DNA of 64,000 nucleotides from Pseudofabraea citricarpa (lineage: Eukaryota; Ascomycota; Leotiomycetes; Helotiales; Dermateaceae). The position numbers and the translations under genes were made by a program. The notes beneath the pieces are model-generated. The model was not told the origin of the DNA. It searched no databases and worked only from the letters and a program-made list of their open reading frames with translations. Of this stretch, positions 22,984-34,318 are shown piece by piece; the first letter of the stretch is position 1; every line of letters begins with the position of its first letter. Location of the stretch: assembly GCA_029641185.1 (NCBI GenBank), contig JAPWGK010000004.1, positions 124,001 to 188,000 on the forward strand, given 5' to 3'.

Positions 22984-24175
22984 TCAAAGATATGATACCC
23001 CACTAAACACGTCCCCAAAGCAAATTCTCGACTCCACAGGCGTGAATTCTGTGCGATGTGAAGGAGAAATAACAAGTTCTACGGGTCCACCTCGCCTCGG
23101 CCAATCGATAGCCCTCACCCACGTAAACGGAGAACCAAGATTTAAAACGCATCCAAGCCTTGCAGCTTCGACCGGTCCTTCGGAAACATATCCTAAGATT
23201 CGGTCCTGGGTTTCCAAAGGGAGGTTGTGAATAGGTGTGCGGGATTGAGGCCAAGTTAGCGAGAAGGCTTGAAGGAGGAGATTTATAGTCGAAGAGGCAG
23301 GTGGAGTAAGGCCATCCATAAGAATTGTTGGGACTGTGTATGAGAAATTTCCGTTGGAATCGAGGTGGCAGACCAACATATATCGTACCGACAAAAGTAA
23401 GTACGTACGCTGCTCGATGCCAGCACCCGAATTCATGACCTTGCTAGCCTCCTTTACCTCATCCTGCGCAATCTTTAGTGCAGTTTGAAGGTCTTGGTGT
23501 AGAATAACCGTGGTTCTTCCAATACTGAACAGGTGGTGTTCGTAGGGTTCCCAGGACGGTACATCGAGGACAGTGACGTAGGAACTTCTAAAGGAAATGT
23601 GCTGCCTAATGAAGACCTCCTCAACTCGAAAATCGCATGTTGCTATACTGACAATTGCCTTTGCGAGTCTCTTGAAGGTAGATTCTGCGTAAGTGGATCG
23701 GAGAATGTGGCGCCATTGATCTGCGAAGTCTGATAGAACACGTGCAGAAAAGGCAAGACGGCGTTCGGATACAGGAGTTGAAGCTTCCTGGTATGGCGGG
23801 GGAAAGCCAGTGAGGTCCAATTGGAGAGGGGACGCTATTTCAACAGTAGTAAATTCGGATCTCTGTAAAGGATCAGAACCGGGCTTCCGTAGTCGAGCCA
23901 AGGGAATTTTGATATGGCCGCTCTCGTCCGAATAGAAGAGAACGTCTTGGATGAGGTTGAATGTACAGACAAACGCCAGGTTCTGGCGTCTATCGCCGAA
24001 AGGTTTCACAACATCATCCCGTAAGAGCCATTTTTCAGCTAAACCTTTGTGAAGAGTATCAAAGGTTGCAGCTAAGAAGGCGGTGAGTTGGATGTAAATT
24101 GGTGCGTTCGAAAAGATGACGATTGTCAGACTCACGCTTGGATTTCCCTTGGAGAAGGTTATGGGCTTTCTCCAT
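22984..24175 (-). CDS. Conserved-looking protein of unknown function
   Basis: Exons 24136..24175 and 22984..24071 (64-nt intron) join in phase to 375 residues. I recognise no domain. The protein has mixed hydrophobic and charged composition, no signal peptide and no clear membrane segment once the intron is removed; the hydrophobic start of the unspliced frame is intron sequence. The start is uncertain. In the same frame the reading continues upstream with a protein-like stretch (LIRRVLPLPVPEELIWRVG), so the true N-terminus may lie further upstream, beyond another intron, near 24300. The stop lies 15 bp from the stop of the convergent membrane-protein gene, so the two 3' UTRs must overlap. 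Confidence 0.65.
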
Positions 24176-25215
24176 CGTGACGTCGAATTTTAACTCCCGT
24201 CTGCTGTATACGTAAACACATCCTACACGCCAAATGAGCTCCTCAGGAACAGGTAGTGGAAGAACGCGGCGGATGAGCTTGCCTACCCTCTTTGATGATT
24301 TGGAAGGTTATTGACATCGTGCTCAGATACCAGATCTTATGCTGCGAAAATTAGAATATCAGATGGAATGAACAGCATCACAAGGATTTTAAATTAAAGC
24401 TTAGATGATGTAGTCCCGTGCGGTGTTGTTGAAGAGGGTTGAAGTGAAAGGAATGTGGGGGAAGAAGGTTATTGCGGTTTAGGCGGTTAAGCGGGAACGG
24501 CAGAATTGTGCAAATAGGATAGGTTACCGTGTAATTAACCACTTATAATCTCTTCTAAAGCTCCACACCTTTCCTTACGCAAGCTTATAAAAGGTTAAGT
24601 TTATAATAATGATATCACTTTATAAGGTCATAGAAAGTATAACTTGATATAACCCTCTTTTCTAAAAGGGCTTCCTTCTTATTTTGCATAATATCTCTTC
24701 ATTCAAAATTTAATAATTAGCTACCTATAAGCAGGAGATAGATGAAGTATGAAAAAGGGGTTAAGTATTTCAAAATAATTTGAATGTTGAGATTCTTAAT
24801 TTTCTAGTATTAATACATGTAAAGATATACTATTCCAAAGAAAGAAGAAATATAAAAGAATTGAGAACTTATAAAAGTACCTTCTCACTTCAGTAAATTT
24901 AGAACGCTTTGATTATAAGAGTATTAGTACTTAATTAAGGGTATTACCCCGTATACCTTAACTCCCAGTAAATATTATCATTGCCTACTTACATACTTAT
25001 ATAATTAATCGGACATACACAAGCTGTGTACCTAGGTATCCTAGTTTAAGGAGATCATACAAACTATAACACCCAGATAACCCCATACAGATGGTATTCT
25101 AGTAAGTTCAAAGTGTTTGGGATAGGGTTTTAGATATTTTTATTATATAAATTTATATGTGTAGATTGTAGACTTTAATAGCTGATCGACATACTCTCGG
25201 ATATACGAATCAGAT
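24176..25215. other. AT-rich spacer, possible RIP-affected DNA
   Basis: Apart from the first 150 bases, which may belong to the 5' end of the gene on the left, this kilobase is strongly AT-rich with dense TA dinucleotides and no usable frames. It abuts a gene relic on its right. That association is what repeat-induced point mutation of old duplications would leave, but a dinucleotide count is needed to say so. Confidence 0.45.
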
Positions 25216-25651
25216 CGATGTCAATTTATATGGGTTAAGTACGCGGATCTCCAGTCGCAGTGGCAGGTCATTTGCTCGGTAGATATTGCAATCGACAAGG
25301 CGATGCTCGATGTTATGACGCACCGGTCGTTATGGGACCCGCCTGTGGAGATGATGAAGAACGTTGGAAAGTATGCTCACGAGGTTCGTTCCGCTTTTTC
25401 TCTTCTGCCCCTTTCCGCCGATGTCTTTATGTCTGTGCATGTTTACTGATCCATCTTGTGGGCTTTGCTACAAGGTTTCGAGAGCCCTCAAGCCTGGTGC
25501 TAAGTGGCTCTATATCACTTATCGCCAACCATATTTCATAAAAATCTTACTGGAGCGCAAGGAGTTGTGGGATCTTCAGGTCGAGGTCCTCACTGATCCG
25601 CTGGGAGGCGGCGGGTTTAATTATTTTGGGTTCGTTATGACGAAGCCTTAG
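25216..25651 (+). pseudogene. 5'-truncated relic of an EEF1A-lysine-methyltransferase-like gene
   Basis: Two pieces in phase (about 25216..25383 and 25475..25651) encode the C-terminal half of a class I SAM methyltransferase of the EEF1AKMT4/ECE2-N type. Readable motifs are DLQSQWQV, IDKAMLDVM (family: DKGTLDAM), RSLWDPP and VGKYAHEV. Exon 2 adds RALKPGAKWLYITYRQP, LWDLQVEVL and a final FGFVMTKP. The SAM-binding N-terminal half is missing. Roughly ten residues between WQV and IDK are also deleted compared with the family, and the upstream sequence turns AT-rich. The donor between the pieces is GTTCGT, which may be a decayed GTACGT. It is most likely a non-functional fragment. There is no ATG in frame at a sensible place. 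Confidence 0.65.
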
Positions 25652-26571
25652 GCTTTTATATAGATATTTATTTATAGACCTATGTATTGAATCAAAAGAT
25701 GACAAGCTGATATTGGCACAGTCTGAGATACTAAACATTTTAAGAGCAGATATTTTAAAGCGAGGTAAATTTTTGATATAAATCATTCACTAGGTCTACG
25801 ATCATTGGAGTTACAAGTTGCGGGGAAAGAGTAAAAACTTAAAGAATTTATTGTAGACTGAAGGTTGAATCTATTTATACTACAATTGCATAATAATTTT
25901 ATAGAGCTGAATACTATCGGTCGTTATGTATGTCACTATTATTTTTTAATGATTGACTAGAACTGAAACAAGGCTCTTGTAAAATACCAAGACATCACTT
26001 CAGTACTCGCTGTCGTTGTGAAGCTATCCCTCTTTCAACATCTCCGTCAATTCCCGTAGCTGGAATTATAACTTGGCCAAATCGCTTTCAGGCAGTGCAT
26101 AATTTACCCCCGGCGTCCTTACCGCTGGTACCAGTGGGAATGCACTGTTCCGAATGCTATTTGCTACAGTCCTAGAGATATGCCGCAGTCGCTCACAGCT
26201 ACAACCAATTACCTCCCTAAATTCATGTAGGGGACTTATCTAGTCCATGGAAACTTCGTACCTACGTCATTCTAACTGCTCATGTTGTGGAAGCAGCCGT
26301 TGCGGTCTTGGTAGTACCACGACGCCCAAAAACACCAACATGGTATGGAACGAAGATGATAGACAATGATTTCGATGACATAGTTATTTCGCATGAATTG
26401 AATTGGATCTTCTATGGGACAAAACAAAAGATACTAAGCTGGCCTTTCTCTTTTGTACAAAAATAGGGTATCAAGCGATGCTCGCTTATACCAACAAAAT
26501 GGCCCCAAGTCTTTCTGTGATAGATGTGAAATATAATCAGAGTACGCAATATTTGTGCCGTAAGCCAAAAT
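25652..26571. other. AT-rich intergenic region
   Basis: No gene seen. AT-rich from 25,650 to about 25,980, then closer to average. It flanks the methyltransferase relic and the 3' end of the Zn2Cys6 regulator. Confidence 0.45.
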
Positions 26572-28590
26572 CTAGGAGGATGAGTCTAAGATATCACAGA
26601 AAAGTTTCCCGGTTGCCCTATTCCTGCCATATATTACGGCTGGTAAGCGTGTAAAATCAGGCGGATTGGCTTGTATCCCTTCATCTGGCGAAAATCGAGG
26701 CATGATGTAGAACAGATCTTTACCTTGAGCCCTCTGGTCTTCAATCTCTTTAAATTCGTGATGGAAGTTGGATAAATTGACGTGTCCGTCATCTGGAATA
26801 CAATTTTCTGAACACACCATGGTAAGATAATCCGCAAGGCGACAAATGACTACATTATATCGTGGTAAGCGCAGGCGTAGCTGGCACATCCTGATAAGCT
26901 GGCAGAGTCCTACAGTGTAGCTACAATACTTGACACACGTGGGAATATCCAGACTGGCAACGACCTGGAAAAGCATTTGGAGCCAATGATCAGCTTTAGA
27001 ATCGACTTCCCCGGTTTTATTATCGGGATCTTCCATCGTCAAGTATTCATTCAGAATCTCGCTACACTGGACAATGCGTGCAACAATATAGTAAGCATAA
27101 GTTATCGCGGCTCTTTGACTGTGGAACTTAATACGAGGAGCGACGACGAGTGGTATATCGAGTTCAGGCAACTGATGAGGTTCGCTCTCAACATTGGCTA
27201 ACTGTATTGGGAGCTGCGAGAGCGGAAGGGCGGTATGCCATTGTTCTAGTTTTATTCGTTGCTGATTCAGTAGTTCACCATAATTCTCGTCTGTAATTGG
27301 GACTTTCGGCTGCCACATCTCTCCGGGTGTAATATTCTTGATGCGGTGGTAGACATCTCGAACGCATTTACTGCTTATGCTTTCCATATCTCCTCGGCCA
27401 GCATAATGCTCAAATTGTAACATCAGGCTCAAGTACCACGACTGAAGCATGATGACAGCGATTGCTTCATCACACGCTTTGCATGGGTCAAGCACTAAGT
27501 TGATGTCTACACCGAGCCTTCCAAGAGTCTTTTCGAACCCAAGTAGGGTATATGGAACGCGGTAGCTCCAATTATGTGATCGCGAAAAAACCCATGTAGC
27601 CACAAGAGCTCTCCCTACTGTGGTCTCGCAAATTGTGTCGTCTGAAGAAAGTAGATGCTCAATGCCATGATGATGGAATGCTGCCCCACGGAAGCTTCCA
27701 ATGCGGGTCTCGATCTGCGTAAAGAGCAATAGTGTTGCAAGGACGGCAATCTTGTCTTGTTTGTCGTACTCCATTCTTGCAAAATCATCTACTGCTTTAT
27801 TGTACCAAGTGTATGCATGGCTTTCGTGCTCTTTGTTCATGCCAAAGTCCCATTGGACCGAGTGACCTCGTGTATAGCACCGCACTTCAACATTCAGGCG
27901 AGCAATGTCGCAAGCTGCCAGTGCAACCATAGCTGGTTGTAGAGCCGGGCATCCGTTGATAATATTTCCAATGTACCGATAAGCGCCAGGTAGTACATCA
28001 ACAAGCTTCTGGTGCCAGTGAAGCATGTAAAGCTTTTCTTGAAGTTTGTAATATTCATCATCTCTCTCCTTTTCTATCCCATGCATCCATGTGTCTTTCA
28101 AAGAGCTGCTCTTTCTAGTCGACATAATGGGGCCATTTAAATCAACAAACGACGAGAACCATAATTCCACTGTGGAGGTTTCCTGATCTCCAAGCGATGG
28201 GATCGAGGCGGCATGGTTCTTTTGTGGTAAGAAGCTTTGAATCCCTGTAGAATAGGTAGCATTGACGCCACTGTGTACAGTAGTATTTGAGGAGTTGGCG
28301 TTTTTACTGTCGTCTACGTCAGAATCATCCAAAGGTAATCTCGGCTGAGAGGGCCGAGTGGTAGGACCTGGCGTAGTCTTCTTATTCAATTGTGATTCAT
28401 CCACGAATCTGAAAGTGGAATTATTGGGCTCGCAAGAAAGGCCCAACCGTAAGCATGCAGTGCATATCGGCTTCTTCTCGTCACACTGTGAGAAGTGTTA
28501 GCTCTTGAACCAGGTCTTCATGCAAATAGCTACCTTTTTCTTGCGCTGTCGGCACTGCCGGCAACCGGTGCGTGCACGTATGATAGGCAT
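26572..28590 (-). CDS. Zn2Cys6 transcription factor
   Basis: Exons 28534..28590 and 26572..28485 (48-nt intron) give 656 residues. The zinc cluster is split by the intron and complete only after splicing: cysteines at residues 10, 13, 20, 27, 30 and 37 in a GCRQCRQRKKKC...ICTACLRLGLSC context. A long region of acidic and Ser/Thr-rich linker follows, then the alpha-helical fungal regulator domain (for example ALVATWVFSRSHNWSYRVPY and ARLNVEVRCYTRGH) typical of Fungal_trans_2-type proteins. It is nuclear and probably binds CGG-type half sites. It is divergent from the kelch gene across a 360-bp intergenic region, so it may regulate that gene or itself; this is inference from position only. Confidence 0.9.
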
Positions 28591-28950
28591 TCCTTTTGGC
28601 AGAGACTATTTTTTCAGTAGCAAGAATCGCCGATTGTGATGAGATTTGCTGATGGAATGAAAAGTTGTGCATATGAATTCATCATCGGCTGCTAAGGAGC
28701 TGGGCGGCAAATTATCCATATTCGGCCAAAAGAGCGCGGCTCGCTAAGCTTAATAAAGTAACGCGTTGCGCTCTGGTGGCTCTCTGGCATTGAAACTTCC
28801 AAATGTGGTTCAAACTGTATCTTTGGAACTGAATTGTTACGCAGAAATAGTTGCTAAAATAATTGGTGGGCGGTGACAGCCCCTCAGTGGCCCCACGATG
28901 CATGTCTATATAACATACGCCTGAAATCCGCCATCTGACGAAAAACATAC
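28591..28950. promoter_or_regulatory. Bidirectional promoter region, Zn2Cys6 regulator / kelch gene
   Basis: These 360 bp separate the divergent starts of the regulator and the kelch protein. No coding sequence is seen. The geometry makes shared control plausible, but I could not identify a binding palindrome with confidence. Confidence 0.45.
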
Positions 28951-30044
28951 ATGTCATCTATAAATCAGCTTTCGAAAATGGCCTCATTATCTTGGACAAA
29001 GGTTATTCAATCAGCAAAACTGCAGAGATCATCGCACATCTTGTCGGTTTTGAATGATACCGCATTTGTGTATGGAGGAGAGTTGTTGCCTCGTCAGCCG
29101 CGTGACGGGAATGTGTATGCATTTGATTTAAAATCCCGTGGTCAGTTGAGTTATATAGGTGCCTACAGTTAATTGTGATAGTCAAGGCTGATGAATAGCG
29201 TATAGGAACCACGTCTCTTGACGAAATCAAAGGCAAATCTGTATCCCCATCCCCACGCGTCGGTACTGCATCTGTAGCCCTCGGCAACAACATTTACATA
29301 TTCTCAGGCCGTGGAGGAGAGGCTATGGCACCTATTGAAGAACATGGCGGAATATGGCAATTTGAATCCTCGACTCAAAGCTGGAAGCTCGTGGTACCTA
29401 TGGATCATGCCGCACCATATCCACAAGCTCGTAGTTACCATTGCTCTTCAAGTGATAACGAGGACAAAATCTTCGTTCATGCAGGATGTCCTGAGGCTGG
29501 TCGTCTTTCCGACCTCTGGTCATTCAGCCTATCAACCTGCACCTGGACACAACTCTCTGCTGCACCAGGGCCTGCTCGTGGTGGCACTTCGATGGCCTAT
29601 CATAATGGGTTGCTTTACCGGATGAACGGATTTGATGGCCAGACTGAACAAGGAGGAACTCTTGATATTTATGACATAACAAGCAATTCCTGGTCTACCA
29701 AGGTCTTCATTGCCGACGGTGTGTCTGGCCCTTCTCCTCGGAGTGTTAGTGCCCTTCTTGTGGTCACTATTGGTGAAAAATCTCACCTCGTGACGCTTTT
29801 CGGCGAACGTGATCCAAGTTTACTGGGCCACCAAGGTGCTGGCAAAATGCTTGGGGATATTTGGGCGTATGATATTGCTTCTAAAATTTGGACTGAAATT
29901 CATACTGCAAATGATGCAAAACATAAACCAGCTCCTCGGGGATGGTTTGATGCAGATGTCGTAAGGGAGTCGGCGATTCTTGTGATTGGGGGTCTTGGTG
30001 AGGAAAATGAGAGGTTTGATGATGCTTGGATTTTGCAATTGTAA
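28951..30044 (+). CDS. Kelch-repeat beta-propeller protein
   Basis: Exons 28951..29140 and 29206..30044 (65-nt intron) give 342 residues, or 333 if the second ATG at 28978 is used. The chain is kelch repeats throughout, with recurring units such as SPSPRVGTASVALGNNIYIF, PQARSYHC, GGTSMAYHNGLLYRMNGFDG and a final FDADVVRESAILVIGGLG-type strand, followed by DAWILQL. About six blades are expected. The length and layout match the nitrile-specifier/kelch proteins widespread in fungi, which act as scaffolds or, in plants, direct the outcome of glucosinolate breakdown. No enzyme residues can be assigned here. It is cytosolic by prediction, with no signal peptide. Confidence 0.88.
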
Positions 30045-30899
30045 CTAGACACACCGTAGAAGAAATTGTTGACCGCTTTAACAACTTTGGACCTTATAAT
30101 AAATACCTAGGTATTTACCTTGAAGTGGCTACTTATGTAGACTTAAATATCTGTGCGCTTTTAAGTGGTGTATAACGATTATTTGTTTTCTGGTGTTGTT
30201 GTTAGAACAATGAGGCCTGATTAATATGGCCAATTAGAATCGGCATTGAAAAATATCCGCTCGAGCCGTTGTAGAACCAACGCCATGTACTTAAGTTCAG
30301 AGCAAAGGCATTTAGCGGGTATTGCCTCACATGGTCCGTTCTTATGAATTTTGAGTGTCACGATTAGGGCTAGGCCAAATAATATGATAGTATAGCTTGT
30401 TATGCCTTCTGTCTAATCATAGCAGAATTTAAAACTCCAGGGAAAATGGATGGGCTATTACTAAAGGATTAATCTCGTTTAGGATGGAAATACAATTAAA
30501 AGTTGATCGCCCTCAAGAAAGTGGCTTGATTGATTAGACTGCCCTGGCGTTTAGAACCATACACGACTGGCGTTCATTTTAAGAGCTAAACCGGAATAGT
30601 AAGTCTATTAATCCAACGTTATCCACTCTTCAAAAAATTGTTCATCAGATGGTTAGTCTTGGCGCTTATTTCGAGTCCGGCTTAACTGTATAGTTCGGAG
30701 TATGGTAACCTAGTAGCATATTATAAAAGTTCTCTTCATGCCCCCCACTAAAAATAATCTCCAGATATGTTGGCGTCTCTACATCTCACAGTTAACAGGA
30801 GGTTACAGTCAACAAGTCACAATAATAATAGACGAGGATGGATTCTACCCCTCGTTGAATGAAACTGGAAAGTTTCTGCGCGCCCTCTCCTAGACGAGC
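30045..30899. other. Intergenic, AT-leaning
   Basis: No gene. A segment near 30690..30745 (GAGTATGGTA...TATTATAAAAGTTCT) recurs in diverged form at about 31411..31455, upstream of the second small membrane-protein copy. It belongs to that tandem duplication. Confidence 0.5.
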
Positions 30900-31211
30900 G
30901 TATTTTCTTTTGAAATTTTTTTGATCCTCGCACTCGTTGTCCTTTCACTGGGATATTTCTTTATGTACCTATATATTATGGACGGAGAGGAAGTCGAAAA
31001 TTGCCGGCCGAAGGAGGAAAAGGGTTTTTTGTTTCTTGACAAATCAGTCGATCACTATACTCGGAATGTAGAGGCACTCCAATATGTTGAGAGTATTATA
31101 AATGACTACGAGGAGTGGCCAGCTACAGAGATGAAGGAGACGATAGCTCTTATATTGATAACAAATAAAACTAAAATTAAGGTGAAGGTGAACAAGATGA
31201 GCATGAAGTAG
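30894..31211 (+). pseudogene. Decayed first copy of the tandem small membrane protein
   Basis: The open frame encodes a hydrophobic segment (ILALVVLSLGYFFMYLYIM), MDGEEVENCRP, a YTRNVEALQYVESIINDYEEW stretch and a lysine-rich tail. It parallels the gene at 31595..31954 (IGIAGLFFFAIFMLFIII, YGMDGPEDRRG, IEGIIRDYEE) in order and spacing. No ATG precedes the membrane segment in frame: the frame opens after a TAG at 30891, and the first ATG (30964) would remove most of the segment. Either the N-terminus has been lost or an upstream exon is unseen (an acceptor CTCCTAG ends at 30893). I favour a decayed duplicate. Confidence 0.45.
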
Positions 31212-31594
31212 CTTATTATCGTAATACCTGGGTAGTCAAAAATTGCTTTAACATATTATTATCACAGCTTTCTTTTCTTTTTCTTTTTCTTTTTAAAAAA
31301 AATAGCCAGCTTTAGTTTGTTATTTTAACGCGGAACTAAATTCAGAAACTTTCAATCGCTCGATTCTTTAATTTATTGATTATTAGGCTTAGTGCCTGAT
31401 CATGTAATCCAGAGTATGGTAGACTAGTACCAAATTATAAAGGTTCTTCTTTCACTGTTTAAATCGAACGCAATTCCCAAATAATCCCTCAATTTTATTC
31501 ACTCACCTGGTATTCGAATAACAAAGTAAGCAGATCCATAAATAGACTTATATCTTAATATTCTAAAGCTAATATAAGGTTATAGTCAAACAGC
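31212..31594. other. Spacer between tandem copies
   Basis: AT-rich 383-bp spacer containing poly-T/poly-A tracts (about 31270..31303) and the second copy of the duplicated upstream motif (about 31411..31455). No gene. Confidence 0.5.
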
Positions 31595-31954
31595 ATGGCA
31601 GATAATATTACCTTATTTCCCACTTGGTATGATATCGCAGATACTCTATACTTTACCGTCGCCATGGCGGTGAGAATCGGAATCGCGGGTCTCTTCTTCT
31701 TCGCTATTTTTATGTTGTTTATTATTATCCACATGGTCCGTTACGGCATGGACGGACCGGAAGATCGTCGGGGCAGGCAAGAACAGGCACGTTTGTTTGA
31801 TTCTGAATCTTCAAACCACCATGTTCAGAAGATGGCAGTATTGCGGGATATCGAGGGCATTATCCGGGATTATGAGGAGTATTATGGTACTGGGAGTCTG
31901 GCTAAACAGTGGCTCATGAGTCAGATTGAGAAGATACCTGTCAAGAAAAATTAA
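31595..31954 (+). CDS. Small single-pass membrane protein, tandem copy 2
   Basis: A single-exon frame of 119 residues starting MADNITLFPTWYDI. One strong hydrophobic segment lies at about residues 27-49 (VRIGIAGLFFFAIFMLFIIIHMV) and is followed by a basic/acidic tail with an IEGIIRDYEEYYGTGSL stretch. Family unknown. Support for a real gene comes from the preceding homologous copy at 30.9-31.2 kb, where the membrane segment, the MDG motif and the D-Y-E-E motif are kept although the DNA has diverged. No introns are needed. Role unknown. Confidence 0.55.
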   Translation: MADNITLFPTWYDIADTLYFTVAMAVRIGIAGLFFFAIFMLFIIIHMVRYGMDGPEDRRGRQEQARLFDSESSNHHVQKMAVLRDIEGIIRDYEEYYGTGSLAKQWLMSQIEKIPVKKN

Positions 31955-33554
31955 GTGGAGTGTCGAGACCTGGCAGGCTTATAAGATGGTCCAGCAAATT
32001 TGAAGAATGAGATGTTAAGGCGGACTTTTGGCATCCCTGCCACTGCTGAGAATGATAAATCATAAATGGGACTTCCTCTGAGTACCTACGACTTAGTCCT
32101 TTCTGCTTTTAATATTGAGCACATATTTCGATCCTGACTTACCGGTGCAACTTAGGAATTAATTGGCTTGTAAGGGCTGAATCCAGCCCTGACTCATTTA
32201 GTCAAGGGTCTATTGAGAGAACGTGGCTAAGATAGAAGGATGAAGTGATATGTTTGTTTCTACTGAAAAGGACTTCATCTTCTATAGGTGGGGTAGATGT
32301 TCCGCTCCATTGAGAAATGATAAACTTCAGCCCGTTTTTATCAAATTAAAAAGGGTTAATTTATTTGCGCTACCTGATCATTGGACCATAAATTCCGCAG
32401 ACAATAAGGGGGGTCATGATGTAGGACCTAAATACGAAAGTTTTAGGAATATAGTTGAAGAAGTACCTCTTAAGGATGAAGACATAATGCTATCACTTAT
32501 AACACCTATGCGCAGCAGTCTTACGCCTCCCTTCGCCATCATTTAGTGTATTGGTTTGATGCACCCATCTGCTAGCAGGGCATATTTCAGTACAAAACTG
32601 TTCATTTAGGTTGCTCGTAAATCCTATAAAGCTTTCCAGTGATTAATCCCATTAATCACATCTTACTCAAGAGAAACCAACCCTTAATTCTCATCATGGC
32701 TTCGGATCAAAATACGCGACAATCATCCACTGGAGTTGGGCAGCTTCCTACCAAGATATGTTTCCAAATTATCATTTTGCTCACCGGAGCTTCAATTAGC
32801 GTCAGAAAATGTTTGACATGATCCGCTTGCTATTCGAATATTCTAAGTACTGCTTTTTGCCGGTCACTCTCAGGTTTCCAATAGGGTGACTCATCTCTGG
32901 AGAAACCATTCTTTCGGATCATGTGTCGTTTCACGTGATTAATTATTGACGTTGTTGTAACACTTTTAAATATTTAAAAATAATATACTTTCATAAGAGA
33001 TATTCAATTATTCTTTGAGTTTATCCTGTTTGATTCATCTTTGTAGTTCTTGAGCTTTTTGTTTCGATGTATGAGAAATTTCTGTCGGAGTTTGAAGAAA
33101 GAAAGTTTTCGGTTGACTGTAATCAATAGGTCGACTGGCACCACATATTTACTTTTTGAATTGAAAGCTTTTGTCGAAGGTTATTGATTTGTCTGGGAAA
33201 GAAAGAGGATAACTACAAGAGGGAGTCCTTTATTGGCAGTAGCCGATCAGGTGCCCACGTAGCTACTCATCCAACACTGGGCCAACTTCAGAAAGCTGGA
33301 TTTTTGGACAAGCCAGCGCCAGGTAGCTCTGAATAGCTTCATTTTCCCGTCTCTCCTGTATATCCTGAGTCCTCCTCCCTTATCCCCCTCCTCCCTTGTT
33401 CCTTGTTCCTTGCCTTCCCTATTGCCACAGATTTAGAAGTAAAAGTCCAGCGTGTTATGGTCCTCAAGTACGATCCAAGCAGATAACACTTTAGCCTGCA
33501 GTGTGAAACCCCCCTCCCCCCACCAAAAAAAAGCTTCTGCGATGCGACTCGCGT
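31955..33554. other. Intergenic; short relic-like frames
   Basis: No solid gene. At 32697..32821 (+) a short frame begins MASDQNTRQ and continues LPTKICFQIIILLTG, which resembles the LPxEIxxxII start of fungal F-box or 2EXR proteins, but it stops after about 40 residues. It may be a relic. A 98-residue frame at 32250..32546 (+) has no recognisable signal. A poly-C/poly-A run is at about 33510..33531. Confidence 0.4.
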
Positions 33555-33960
33555 TCAACCCTTAGAATTTCGAGTAAATTCTACTAACCTCTTCCCCAAC
33601 TTCTTTACATCCTCGGCCTCAATGCTGTCGAGGCCCATCTTCTGGATAAGCTTGTCAAGCTCTGGCAATCCAGCCAGCTTCTTGCCTAGCTTTTCTGCAT
33701 CCTCAGGCTTGATTTAGTCTAGGCCTATCTTCTTAATAAGCGTGTCAAGCTCCGCTATTGCTGTTGCTAGAATTCGCAGCCCTACGGCGGCTAGCACGCA
33801 ACCAACAAGTATAAAAAGAAACTCAATTTAAGTTCGACGTCGGCTGTACCTAGTTATAGGTTAGTATATTCTTATATATAATTTAACAGCTATGATTTAG
33901 CAAACAAAAAGGGATTTTTGACTTACGAATCAAAAAACCCGGCAAATCCGGCCTCCAGCC
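33555..33960 (-). pseudogene. Decayed copy of the small transmembrane protein at 35.7-36.3 kb
   Basis: Two exon-like pieces (about 33927..33960 and 33555..33849) match the intact neighbour in order. The first holds a GFxGFFD motif before a GTAAGTC donor (intact gene: EGFFGP before GTGAGTC). After the acceptor comes an SRRRT-(stop)-IEFLFILVGCVLAAVGL segment (intact: NRVRTQLRFFLLLVVAIFGF), then two copies of a LDKLIQKMGLDSIEAEDVKKLGK-type repeat (intact: one such unit, ADKLLKKLKLGEM). The frame is broken by TAA codons at 33828..33830 and 33714..33716. The first stands where the intact gene has CAA, a C-to-T change. The second lies inside the first repeat. Confidence 0.65.
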
Positions 33961-33967
33961 CCCCCCC

Positions 33968-34318
33968 TCAAACAACCACCAAGGCACCTAAAGCAACATC
34001 CGAACAAATCCTGCCTTCATGAGTCAGACTGGATAAAACATCTATAGATAAAATTGAGTGGCTTACATCGATAAGGGCACCACCCCACAAGAATCTCATC
34101 TTCTTCTTGTCTTCTTCTTTTTCTTCAAGAAGACCAGCAGGTCTCTCTTGAGCTCTTTGAGAGCCGCGATTTCGGACATCGCACTCTGGCCATGGCTCAG
34201 GGAAGAAGCTGGAGATTGCTTCGGACAGCGTTATTTTGTGTAGATCATTGGGGATCTGCTGGATTCGTGGAATGGTTGTACGAAGTAGCGAAGAAAATGG
34301 CGCTAAATTAGCGTCCAC
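33968..34318 (-). other. Possible first exon associated with the decayed copy
   Basis: A minus-strand frame of 116 residues starts MDANLAPFSSLLR, contains an acidic/lysine-rich EEKEEDKKK stretch and ends near RFLWGGALID followed by a GTAAGC donor at about 34060. It lies just upstream of the decayed transmembrane-protein copy and could be its former 5' exon or an independent short gene. It does not resemble the N-terminus of the intact paralogue. No family recognised. Confidence 0.3.
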
